Shown here: in pieces, positions 12,901-26,200 of the stretch
Layout: each line of letters opens with the position of its first letter
Position numbering within the stretch: the stretch's first letter is position 1
NCBI GenBank assembly: GCA_963669155.1
Contig: OZ022597.1
Coordinates: 752,377 to 816,376, forward strand
DNA from: Arbacia lixula
Lineage: Eukaryota > Echinodermata > Echinoidea > Arbacioida > Arbaciidae
DNA: 64,000 nucleotides
Direction of reading: 5' to 3'
The notes under the pieces: model-generated
Told to the model about the DNA's origin: nothing
Databases searched by the model: none
The model's input: the letters and a program-made list of their open reading frames with translations, nothing else
Translations under genes and position numbers: made by a program

Positions 12901-15900
12901 TGCACTGGGGGTACCTTCATGTTATGGTACCGTTGGAGGTCACAGGATAAGGTCAAAGGTCATTTGAGGTCATACGTTAAAGTTTACCTGCAAGACTCTC
13001 TTTTGACAAATAACTTCACATGGGTTGCTTGGATTACAACCTAACTTGGGTCATAGATGCACTGGGGGTACCTTCATGTTATGGTGCCGTTGGAGGTCAC
13101 AGGATAAGGTCAAAGGTCATTTGAGGTCATACGTTAAAGTTTACCTGCAAGACTCTCTTTTGACAAATAACTTCACATAGGTTGCTTGGATTACAACCTA
13201 ACTTGGGTCATAGATGCACTGGGGGTACCTTCATGTTATGTTGCTGTTGGAGGTCACAGGATAAGGTCAAAGGTCATTTGAGGTCATACGTTAAAGTTTA
13301 CCTGCAAGACTCTCTTTTGACAAATAACTTCACATAGGTTGCTTGGATTACAACCTAACTTGGGTCATAGATGCACTGGGGGTACCTTCATGTTATGGTA
13401 CCGTTGGAGGTCACAGGATAAGGTCAAAGGTCATTTGAGGTCATACGTTAAAGTTTACCTGCAAGACTCTCTTTTGACAAATAACTTCACATAGGTTGCT
13501 TGGATTACAACCTAACTTGGGTCATAGATGCACTGGGGCTACCTTCATGTTATGGTGCTGTTGGAGGTCACAGGATAAGGTCAAAGGTCATTTGAGGTCA
13601 TACGTTAAAGTTTACCTGCAAGACTCTCTTTTGACAAATAACTTCACATAGGTTGCTTGGATTACAACCTAACTTGGGTCATAGATGCACTGGGGGTACC
13701 TCCTCTATTGTGCAACTGATTATCATCCTGTTTTGTCTTTGTCTAATCTAATAGAACTTGGTGGAGGCTTTTTATTCCATCTCAAAGAAGGGGGAAGGTG
13801 GGGGAGGGGGAGTAGATAGAGGAAGTAGCATTGTGTGAAATAGCCCTTCTCATTTATGGAATGTTACATTCTATGGCAGATATTTCACAATCAGCCAGGG
13901 ATACAATTCTGTTGCGTAGCAACGGAGATCGCGATATTTCTGGTTATTTTCGCAAGTGGGCGAGACACAATATTGCTAATGCCTTGTCTGTTGACAGACA
14001 AGCGTTAAATCTGAACGGCACAGATCCTACTTGCTCTGATAAAAGTTGCTATTTCCACTTGTTTCTTCTAGTTGAATAGTGGAAAATTGGATATGTGATA
14101 TTTGACTGTACATATTCTGATCCATCAGGAGTCATATTGGAATATTTTGTGCTGTGGTTTTGTTGTATTTTATCTTCAACTTTTTCGAGCTACACATCGA
14201 CATCAACTAAATCTATACTTCAGCCCCACTTGGACACTTATTTGCTGTTTTTTTTCTCTGCAAGCTGTACCTTTTTTATACTCCTTAGTATACCCTGTGC
14301 AGTATACTATGCGTGCAATGGACCTTTTAATCTTCCATCAATGGTGCCAGTAGCCGAACATTTCTTTATTGTTGTGACTCTTTATCTAATCTTCTCTTGG
14401 TCTATTGAGAACTGGTACCTTTTGTGTTCAGTGTTCCCGCCAACAATGGCTTCTGGACCAAGTGTAAAGACGCGATCTCAATCAACATCGTTGACAAAAC
14501 CACAGCCTAACCTACAAGATACTGGCCTAGTTCAAGAAGTTATTAAAGACCTTCTGCTGAGCCCAAACTTTGTAACATTGGTGAATGACACAATTACCAA
14601 ACATGTGGGGGAAATGCAGAAGAAAATCGAAGAACTTGACGGCAGAATTCTTGAACTTGAAAAGAGCAATCGTGAAAAAACCAAAGTAATACACGATCTA
14701 CAAACCAAGGCTGCTTCTCATAGCAACAGTCTCCAGGCCATCGACACTCACCTGAATATCCAGGAGCAATACTCCAGGAGAAACTGCTTGCGGCTGTTCG
14801 GGTGTAAGGAGAAGCCAGGAGAGAACACTGACCTTATCGTGCTGAAGGTCGCCCGTGACAGCCTCCATGTCGACTTGATGCTGGATGACATCGAAAGGTC
14901 TCACAGAGTTGGCCAGAAGCAGGAGTCGGCTAATGGCGAACCCATCCCGAGAGGCATCATCATCAAGTTCCGGTCCTATCGCAAGCGACAGGAATTCATC
15001 TCCAGCCGACGCAAGCTGAAAGGAAGCAGGATGTCTGTTGTAGAGGACCTGACGCTAAGGAATCAGAAGCTACTTACTGACACTCGACGGCATGACGGCG
15101 TGGAATCTGCTTGGAGCAGGGACGGTCGCATCTTCGCCATATTGAAGAGGCCGGTGGACAACAAGAAGAAACACTTGATCCTTGGCAATGACGATCTTGC
15201 TCAGTTATAACACTTCGAACATATGACAATATCTTGTTTCATAACTATAACATTCCTACTCCTGTTGGATATCCTCCGATATTTTTGATTTCATTGTTGC
15301 TATTTTCACTTGAATTTGTGTATATATCATTATTTCTTCTGTACATATGTATTTTTTGTTCTGCTTTCATTTACTACTCTCATTTGGTCATGTATGCGAG
15401 AGTGCTTGAATATGTATTTTCGTGTGAAGTGTACTTACTAGTATCATTTTTGTATATACCTTTTGTTTATCAGAAGATCTGTTTTGCTTATATGTATACA
15501 CACAAACATTTACATCATGTATTGCAGGATGGAATTCATTTCTTTCTTTTTTTCTAGTTATATTCTATATTTCAATTCATGAAATGTCGGTTTGAATATG
15601 TGATTGTTTTTTCCTGTTTATGAGTCACATCCTAGAGAATGTTGATCCTGATTTGAATTTATTAAATTTTTCTAATTCATGTAATTATTATACCCCTGAT
15701 GAATTAAACTGTAAATTTGATCGACCAGTTGGTCTTAGTATGATACATTTCAATGCCCGCAGCCTCCAAAAACACTTCGATGATATTTCTATTTTCTTAA
15801 GTACTCTAAGAACATCATTTTCTATAATTGCAATTTCTGAAACCTGGATCTCTAAAACACCAATAATCCCCTTTCATTTAGATGGATACACATTTATACA

Positions 15901-18900
15901 TTCTAATAGATCTTCTGGACGTGGGGGTGGGGTAGCATTATTCATTTCAGAGAGTATACAATATAGCATTAGAACAGATATAATTCAAGAAGGGATGGAG
16001 AGTAATACTTGTGAATATTTATTTGTTGATTTAATTAATAATAAAGCTAAGTGCACTGTGGGGGTCATGTATAGAAAACCAAGCTGTAATAGAGAATGTT
16101 TTTGTGAATTTTATAATAGAATACTTGAAACGATTTCTATGACTCAGAGAAAAATATTTATTCTAGGTGATTTCAATTTTGATTTACTAAAGAATAACCT
16201 TGAACCTGATGTAATTAATTTTTTGAATTTGAATTCGCTATTTGGTTTGTTCCCATCAATTAAAACTCCAACTCGCTTAACATTAACTAGCAGTACATTA
16301 ATTGATAATATTTTTACAAATAACTATAATAATTTTGAATGTGGTTGTTTTTCTATCGATATTACTGATCATCTACCTATATTTTTTATATCCAACATTA
16401 AAGCGCATGAAAAACAGAATAACCCAGTACGTATTGCTCGTAATGTAACTGAAGGTGGTATTCGTAACTTAAATAATGAACTGTGTAAAATAGACTGGTC
16501 ACCGGTATATGCCACATGCAATGTAAATGCCGCTTATGAATTATTCATACGTATATTATTACCTTTGTTAGATAAACACCTGCCATTTAAGAAGAATACA
16601 TTGAAGAAAAACAAAATTCGTAAACCATGGGTCACTGCTAAACTTCTTCGTTATATAAGGAAGAAAAATAAATTATATAAACAATTCTTACATGATAAAA
16701 CTCCCATTAAAGAAAATCAATTTAAAAAATACAGAAATAAAGTCAATAATCTCCTTCGCCATGCTAAAAAGAAATATTATTGTGATAGATTAAATGACGC
16801 TAGAAATGATATTAAACGCACTTGGTCTACCATAAATTGTATTCTTCAGAAATCTAGTAATACTCCAAAATATTTTATGTGTGATAATAAGAAAATAGAT
16901 GATCCCCAGGTAATATCAGAACAGTTTAATTCATACTTTTTTAATTGTTGCCGAGCAGCTTTAGATTCATTACCTTCTTGTAATACTGATGTAAAGTTTT
17001 ATTCTTATTTGAAAGACAATTATTCTCATTCTATATTTTTTGAATCCATCAGTGAGTATGAAGTAATAAGTTTGTGTAATTCCTTGCAAAACAGTAATTC
17101 ATATGATTTTGATGTGATTAATGTTAATATTGTTAAGAAAATCATATACACAATTGCAAAACCTCTGGTATATATCTTTAACTTATCAATTGACACTGGA
17201 ACTGTACCAAATAATTTAAAAATTGCTAAAATTATTCCTGTTTATAAAAAAGGTGATTCTCATCTATTGAAAAATTATCGGCCTATTTCTATCTTGCCAT
17301 GTTTATCAAAAATACTAGAAAAATGTATCTATAATCGAACATATTCATTCTTATGTAAGTATAATATTCTTTCTAATTCGCAATATGGTTTCAGGAAAAA
17401 TAACTCTACTACTCATGCATTAATTGATTTACAAAGTAAAATTGTTTCTGCTATTAACGAAAATAATTTTGGTATAGGGGTTTTTATGGATCTATCCAAA
17501 GCTTTCGATATAGTTAATTTTGATATTTTATTGTATAAGTTAAATTACTATGGTATACGTGGCACACCTTTACAATGGTTTAAAAGTTATTTGTCTGATC
17601 GTTGTCAGTTCACTTCATTTTTAAATTTTTCATCAACTTGTAGTTCAGTTCAACAAGGTGTACCTCAAGGTTCAATATTAGGTCCCCTCTTATTCCTGAT
17701 TTATATTAATGACATAACTCATTCTTCTGACATACTTGATTTTATATTATATGCGGATGACACTACTCTTTTTTATACCCAAGGAAGTGATGTTGATATA
17801 AAAGAAAACATAGAAATTGAAATAGATAAAGTATCCACTTGGTTCTCCGTTAATAGACTTCTTGTAAATTTTGAGAAAACTAATTTTGTTACTTTTTGTA
17901 ATAGATCAAATAACATATATAATACATTGCAACATATTGATATAACACTCTGTTCACTTCCCATCAAGAAATGTAACACTGTTTTATTTTTAGGTATATA
18001 TATCAATTCTAATTTACACTGGAATACCCACGCAGATTATGTCATAAGTAAAGTGTCTAGGTGTATAGGAATCTTATTCAAATTAAAACATATTGTGCCG
18101 ACATTTGTCCTTATCGTATTATATAATACCTTAATCTTACCTTATTTATCATATTGTATTGTCGTTTGGGGCAACTGTAACCAATCTAAGATAAATTCCA
18201 TAATTAAGTTACAGAAAAAAGCAGTTCGGATTTGTACAGATAGCCATCATCTTGCATCCTCAGCCCCTCTGTTTAAAAAATTGAATGTTTTGAAATTGTA
18301 TGATTTGTTTTTGTATCATATTGCATTATTAGGATTCATGTACTTCAAGAATAAATTGCCTCACTTAATTTCTAAGCTGTTTTGTATAAATAGTAATATA
18401 CATCAGTATGACACCCGTAATTGTAATTCATTCCATTTGTTCAAACTAAAAACAACCTTTGCCAAAAAATCAGTAAGATATAATCTCCCCGAAGTTTGGA
18501 ATTCACTACCCATTAACATTCGTACCTGCTTTTCGTTACAAATGTTTAAGAAAATGTTGAAAACTTACTTATTACATAAATATTGATCTTCTGTATGTCT
18601 TATTTAGGTATCTTTTTGTGTGAATGAGTAGTTAAATGATATCTTTTGTGCCCTATTATTATTATATCATGTTCGAGGACTTTTTCCCCCACAAGGCCCC
18701 ATGGCCTTTCTATGAAGTTCTCTTTATTTCACTTTGTTACATTATGGCTATATTTACTTCATGTTTGATTATCTCGCGTGTGTTATGAATATATGTTGTT
18801 TATCTTGTAAATATGTTTTTAATGAAATGAATAAACCAACCAACCAACCAACCAAGACCCATGTACATGTTACAGTATGTAACCATTATTCCGCTCTCTA

Positions 18901-21900
18901 CCCACTATACAGATTGCACACATACAGCTTTACATGTATACATGCACACTATACTGTAGGTGTGATGAAAGGGGACTTTACATGTATGTCTGTTTCCAAG
19001 GGGAGATGATACAATCCGGCGTATTTGATGTAGAGATGGACAAGATGATTATTTATAGCAGGTGACTCGTCTGACGTACTCATTGTGTTCCCATGGAGAC
19101 CGCCTCTATTTGCTCCTCCTCTCTACTACAGTACATGTACAGTCACCAGACCAATATTTCACTTTGCATTATGCAAAGGTAATAAAGGAAGTCGACAAGA
19201 TTACCATACATGTATACTGTATGTAAACTAAGCCTGAGTCATATCGATTTTTTCAGAAACCGGTGTTCGATGGCTTTGCGCCGATCGAACATCGATGCAT
19301 CGACGGCACATTAACAAATTGTGTACAACGGATAGCGGAGTGCGAACGCCAGCGGTCGTGTACATTTTGCGTATTACATGACGTCATTCAGCCACTGCCA
19401 AGAGCCAATTTATGAATGAAAATATAGTAAGCATGCGCAGTGCAATCCTTCCATTTCCCCACACAGTATTCCACCAAAACAAGTGTGCAATTCTCTATCA
19501 CCTCGTATCAAAATCGACCTAGAATTTCACTTTCCTTTATTTTATATGAGTTATGAAAGGTATTTTCGGAGAATCTATTTTCTCACCGATATCGCACATG
19601 TAAGCGAATTTCAATAACTTCTTGCTTTTCCGTCAAAATCTTAAGAATTAGTGTCAATATGGCATCGTGTAAGTTGGAATCTGTAGAGACTTTATTGTAA
19701 CGTGCACAAAGTCAATTGGCTTCCGGGTTTCGGACAACGTGACCAGATATCGTTATCGCTATCGATTAGCGACCACGTGCACGTGGTCATGACGTGATCT
19801 ACGCGATGCACCAATCAGCGGTCTCCGAATCGCTGTACGAAGACGCTCTTAGCTACCAGTCTGTTGGCAGCGTGTATGCAAATGAGCCTTAATGAGCGAA
19901 CTTACGCACGATCGCCAATGTGCTGTTTCCGGGTTTTCACAACGCACGATGCTATCCGTTGTACACAGTCTACGGACAAGTGTTCGTTGTGGCATTGCGC
20001 GCGGTATATAGTAGTGAACGAAAAGAAGCCAAGTATGTAGTAGCTGCTTGATCATCGAGCGACCAGTTCGTTCTCTTGATGTGTTACCTTCAAAACTCAC
20101 AAAAGAGAGTAGGAACCAAGTAAGCAAATTAAAATTGTGAAAATATGAAGATTTTGTGTTTTCCAATCAATTTGGTAATTTCGTCGATGCATTGAATTCA
20201 TCAAAATGAAATCGGAGTTCGACGTCTTCGATCGAACACCGGTTTATTAATCGATTCGACTCAGGCCTAATGTAAACCACAACAAAATTTGATACTTAAT
20301 GAGTTTTTTTTTTCTTTTAGACAAATTTTGGACCTAAATATTTGTGTGTATAAGAAAATTGATATCAGTTGTGCATTGTGCATTTGAATCCACTAGCAAC
20401 TGCCATCACAGTGTCATTAATAATGCATGATGCTTTTCGCAGAAATTGTGGGTTAACTTTGTACTTCACAATGGGCAGTGTTGTGTTCTGAATCTGATAC
20501 ACACACATATTAAAGGGTAACTAAATTAAAAAAATAAGTTCCCACTAATCTATGTAAAATTATCCACTAAAAACGAATTTCACATTCGTTTGCCTCAATA
20601 AAGTGTCATTTTGACGAAAATTTGGAAAAATACACACGCCTCCAGTGACGTATGAGAAGTCAAAATTCCATACATTGTACGGAAGTCAACAATAGACCAT
20701 TTTCGAAATGTATTCACAACTTTCCCCCTAACAGCGTAGTAACGCGTTATTGCATTCACCTGGATCTTGTCATTCAGATTCTATGGATGGTATGCATTTT
20801 GAATCTATTAGTTGTTGCTACTCAGACAAACCTCAGACAAGCTTTGGGGTTCCCATTGGTAACGTACTGTTTAAACTGCGTGAATAAAATATTTTGTTCA
20901 CGCCGTTGGCATTTATGGCATTTTGACTTCTCATACGTCACTGGAGGCATGCGTTCTTTCAAATTTTCGTCAAAATGAGACTTTATTGCGGCAAACGAAT
21001 GTGAAATTCGTTTTTAGTGGATAATTTTACATAGATTAGTGGGAACTTATTTTTCTAATTTAGTAACCCTTTAAGGAACAAATTCATCCAAAAGTGCATA
21101 TTGAATATGGATGATATATCACAACACCTACTTTCTTTGAGTTACCCTGTATAACTTACTAGGTGGTCTGTCATGATTGACAGACACCATCTTGAAATTT
21201 TGTTAGAATTTTCTCTCTTTATTTCTTTCTTCTTTTATTATTGGTCTCGCCTGAACAAAGTTCAGCGGAGACCTAGTAATCACTTTTCCTGTTCTGTTGG
21301 TCTGTTAGTCTATTAAATTTTTCTTTAACTCGCTCTCATTTCTTATTTCTGCATCAATTGTGATCAGACATGGTACAAATGATCTTTGGGTAATACCACA
21401 TATGTCGTCATGAGGATGATGGGGTCAAAGATCATCTAGGGGTCAAAAGGTCAAATGATACGAGGCCATGAGCATTACTTTTCTCAAAATTTCTGTTAGA
21501 CTTGCTCTCATTTCTTTAATTCTGCCCCAGTTGTGATCACACTTGGTCCAAATGATCCTTGGGTAAAACCACATGTGGCTTCAGGAGGCTGATTGGGTCA
21601 AAGGTCATCTAGGGGTCAAAAGGTCAAATGATGTGAGGCCATGTGCATCATTTTTTCTCAAAGTTATTGTTTGAATTGCTTTCATTTCTTTATTTCTGCA
21701 TCAATTGTGATCACACTTGGTACAAATGATCCTTGGGTAATACCACATGTGTCTCTCCATGAGGCTGATGGGGTCAAAGGTCATCTAGGGGTCAAAAGGT
21801 TTGAAAAAAAATATTTGAAAAAAACAGCTTATATGTAGCACTGTTTATCGATTGCGAAATCAGACAAGACTCGTGGTTCGCGAACCACCTTGTTTTTATA

Positions 21901-23190
21901 GCCTTTAATATGTCTAATATCGGGCTTATATGTGATTGTATTGCAGCCATAGGCAAGTACAAGCCTACTGATGCCACAACGAACCCTTCTCTGATCCTCG
22001 CAGCGGCACAACTCCCTCAGTATGCTGCCCTCATTGACGAAGCTGTGAAATATGCAAAGGAGAATGCCTCGTAAGTATAACATAGGCCTACTCAAGGAGT
22101 GACAAAAAATATAAAACCGTGTAGAAAAGCATTTTTTTTTTATTCTGCAAAGGGCAGATTTATGCAAAATGTTGTAGAAAGGGATATAAATACATTCATT
22201 TCTTTCCATCATTCTTTTCATTTTTGCTTCCTTCATGTACAAGCATGTAGTTTATTTTCTTAACATTTTTGTCTCGCCTGAACAAAGTTCGGTAGAGACC
22301 TACATTAGTAATCACTTTTCCTGTTAGTCTGTTGGTCTGTTGGTCTGTTACAAATATGTTAAACTTTTTCTTTAACTTGCTCTCATTTCTTTATTTCTTT
22401 ATCAATTGTGATCAAACTTGGTACAAATGATCCTTGGGTAATACGACATGAGGACATGAGGATGATGGGGTCAAAGGTCATCTAGGGGTCAAAAGGTCAA
22501 ATGATATGAGGCCATGTGCATCACTTTTCTCAAAGTTTTCATTTGACTTGCTCTCATTTCTTCATTTCTGCATCAGTTGTGATCACACTTGGTACAAATG
22601 ATCCTTGGTTAATACCACGTGTGTCTTCATGAGGATGATGGGGTCAAAGGTCATCTAGGGGTGAAAAGGTCAAATGTTATGAGGCCATGTGCATCATTTT
22701 TTCTCAAAGTTTTTGTTTGACTTGCTTTCATTTCTTTATTTCTGCATCAATTGTGATAATACTCGGTACAAATGATCCTTGGGTAATACCACATGTGCCT
22801 CTTCATGAGACTGATGGGGTCAAAGGTCATCTAGGGGTCAAAAGGTTTGAAAACGATATTTAAAAAAACAAACTTAGCACTGTTTATCGATTGTGAAATC
22901 AGGCGAGACTTGTGGTTCGCGAACCACCTTGTTTCTATTCAAATTTGTTGTCTCCTTTATGTTCTTACATAATTCTTCATTTCTTTTCTTCTGTTTTTTC
23001 TTTAATTGTTCCCACATTCTTTTTTTCACATCTCTTTGGTGATTCTTGATTTTTTGTTTCTCTCTCCTTCAGGGTGTTTGATGAGCAGATAACCATGTGC
23101 ATGGACAAACTGGTGACTATCTTCGGCTCCAAGATCCTAGAGATCATCCCAGGGAGAGTCTCTACTGAGGTTGATGCTAGGTGAGGCGGG

Positions 23191-23228
<38 letters not shown>

Positions 23229-26200
23229 AATTAATTAATTGATTTATTTGATTGATTGATTGATTGATTGGTTGATTAATTAGTTGATTGCTTGGTTGGT
23301 GGATTGATGGGCTGATTAATTGATTGATTTGTTGATTAGTTGGTTGATTGCTTAGGTTGGTTGGTTGGTTGGTTGGTTGGTTGGTTGGTTGGTTGGTTGG
23401 TTGATTGATTGATTATTTCATTGATTGATTGATTGATTGTTTGAGTGATTGATTGATTGATGGATTGATTAGTTGGTTGGTTGGTTGCTTGATTGATTGG
23501 CTGATTGAGTAATTGGTCAGTTGGTTGGTGGATTGATTGGCTAATTGTAATAGATTAATTGATTGATTAATTGGTTGACAGGTTGATTGGTTAATTGTTT
23601 GTGTGGTCGGTTGATTGATCGTTTGGTTGGTTTTTTTTATTGAGAAATTGATTAAGAAATTGAGTGACTGACTGGTTGGTTGGTTGGTTGGTAAGGTGGG
23701 TGGGTGGTTGGGTGGTTGGATGTGTGGGCAGTTGGGCAGTTGGTTGGGTGGGTGGGTTGGTTGGTTGGTAAATCCTTATTAAAGGAAACTTCAGCATTCT
23801 CTGTAAGGTCAATCACCAAGGTCATGGTCATATGTGAATGTTTCACTTTTATTTTTTTTTTCATGAAATTTATCATGGATTAGAAACATACCATGATGAT
23901 AACATGGATGAAATCTCAGTCATATTTTCAAAAATATTTTGATGAAAAGATACAAAATTGTCTTGTTTATGTTTGAAATGCCCCAACCATAATCTACATG
24001 GTATATAGGCCCTACTGTATTGCTTTGGCCAGCTCATTACTGCTGCAATCAATGAGTGCAGAGTTTGGGAAGGAGAACTGTGATGTGTGCTGATTGCGGT
24101 CTTTATGTCACAGACACTATTAAGGTTTTGAACGGGTCGTTCAATCCCCTAAAAAAAACCCTCAAAATCTATAGATCAATTTGAATTTGCTCATTTTTTT
24201 TTTGACATGCAAAAGGGCTACTCTTTCTGTAAATTCTCATTGTAATTTGTTTATATTCGTGCGTCTTCCACCCTCGTACCACAGGCTATCATTCGACAAG
24301 GACGCACAGGTTGCGAAGGCCCGCCGCCTGATTGAGATGTATGAGAAGAACGGCGTGTCGAAGGAGCGTATCCTCATCAAGCTCAGCTCTACATGGGAGG
24401 GCATTCAGGCAGCCAAGTAAGATCTCACTAACCCTTCCTGTCCTCACAATCTGCCGGTCTATGGAATTTATGTATAACGATTATGAATTTCACTTTCACC
24501 AAGATTATGAATTTGTATTTATTTATTGGTATTATTTACCCAGGGTAGCCCCTTCAGTGGTTGAATGCTGTTCCACCAGGGGGCCCTGCTTTGAATACAT
24601 GAATACATGAATACATTAAAACATGAATACATTAAAACATGAATACATGAATACATGAATACATTCACATGTGGTACATACAGAGTTTAAGAAGGAAATG
24701 AAACACTGAATTGAAATCAATTTAATAAAAGCAGGAAAAACAGAACACCAGATTGGTAATAGATGGACAAAAGTCAGATATAGTACGTTATGAACCTTTG
24801 AAAATCAGGATAACTATCACTGATTCCTGATCTTTTACCTTCATGGGCAATTCTCTTGGTCTGGAATTGACGTACCGTATGGGATTGTCATTAATACTGT
24901 GTGCCATGCGTAGCCAAGACAAATAATACAACAATGATGTATTGCTGATACATTTAGCTGTATCATTTGTGGTCTAAATCAGTGTCATACAGTACTGCTG
25001 TGTTGCATCCTTGTGATTCCTTGAGAAAGACAGCGAAGTAAGATATAAACTTCTGCTGTACCAGAAAAAATACCTTTTGATACAATTTTTGGTTTGGGTT
25101 GTGTGCAGAAATATGATCGTTGTTATATATATTATAATATTTCGTTGTAAAGACAGGAAAATGAAACATCCAACACCGCAGCGTACAACAAACGGGTGAT
25201 AAATGATGATGATGTTTTGCATCGTTCATTAACATTTAGCTATATAATTTCTGGCCTACTGTAATACAATTAGCTCTGTGTGTACATGTAGATATAGTGG
25301 TATACTACAAAACGTCAAAGTCTTTATGACTACTTTCCTTTAAGCTATCAATTACCCTTTTCTTTGTAGAACGCTGGAGACTGAGTATGGCATCCACTGC
25401 AATCTCACCTTGCTCTTTTCATTTGCTCAGGTAAATAGATAACAAAAATGTTATTTATTCATTCGATCTATCCCCCTCACGAGACTTGTTGGCACAAAAA
25501 TGATTTTCACATTCCCCTTGTGTTCTATTTCTACCTGAATGTATTTTGGTGTCTTGGTATCGTGAGAGGAATTCACAAACATGGTCATAAATGGAATTTG
25601 TTGAAAAATGGATCAAGATCCAAAAATTGATCTTTTTACGAGCGAACAGAGTAACGAATACCAGGCGTTAACATTATGCGATGTGCATTGTGCGATGCGC
25701 CAAATCGATTTTCAATTCGCGACAGATTCACACACGCAGCACTAGGCAAGTTATTGTGATGATTCTGAAAAATCGCAAGGAGAACTGCGAATTTGATCGT
25801 GATCGCGAGACTTCTTAAAAATTTTCAGTCCACATATGCAAAAAAATTGAAATTTGCATCTCGATGCAAACAATTTATTCTCAAATCTCATTGCTTTCTG
25901 TTTGTGTATGCCTCTATGGTTGACTTGTGATATGATCCCAAGCAAACTGTAATGTTTGCTGGGTTTTATTAATTGATGCTTCATTATGCAAAATGTGACA
26001 AACTACGAGGCTCCCTCTTGTGTTGGCTGTCGTCTAGGCTGTAGCATGTGCTAGGTTTTGTGAATTAATTGATGCTTAATTATGCAAAACGTGACAAGCT
26101 ATACGGCTCTGTCTTGTGTTTGGTTGTTGTCCACGCTGTAGAGTGTGCTAGGTTTTTTTTAATTAATGCGCCCTCTTGTGTTTGGTTGTTGTCCAGGCTG

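Larger units (their letters stand above)
14000..18856 (+). mobile_element. CR1/L2-like LINE with both ORFs intact
   Basis: Order: T-rich leader, ORF1 (14446-15210), about 410 bp spacer, ORF2 (15620-18586), roughly 250 bp 3' UTR, then an AACC microsatellite tail ending near 18856. Such 3' microsatellite tails replace poly-A in CR1/L2-type LINEs. Neither ORF has a stop or frameshift, so the copy may be young. The 5' boundary is estimated only, and no target-site duplication was resolved. It lies sense to TALDO1 in intron 1. Confidence 0.85.

Noticed and set aside
12663-13700. CRISPR-like regular repeats
   Set aside because: The units are contiguous 157-bp tandem copies without unique spacers, in an animal intron.
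14095-14445. N-terminal hydrophobic extension of LINE ORF1 as a membrane domain
   Set aside because: T-rich sequence naturally gives Phe/Leu/Ile/Ser codons; the MASG start has a better context and yields the usual ORF1 length.
15234-15557. 107-codon hydrophobic protein between the LINE ORFs
   Set aside because: Same T-rich composition effect, with no relatives known in two-ORF LINEs.
23591-23876. Thr/Pro/Asn/Gln-rich minus-strand frames
   Set aside because: Product of the TTGG/TTGA satellite.
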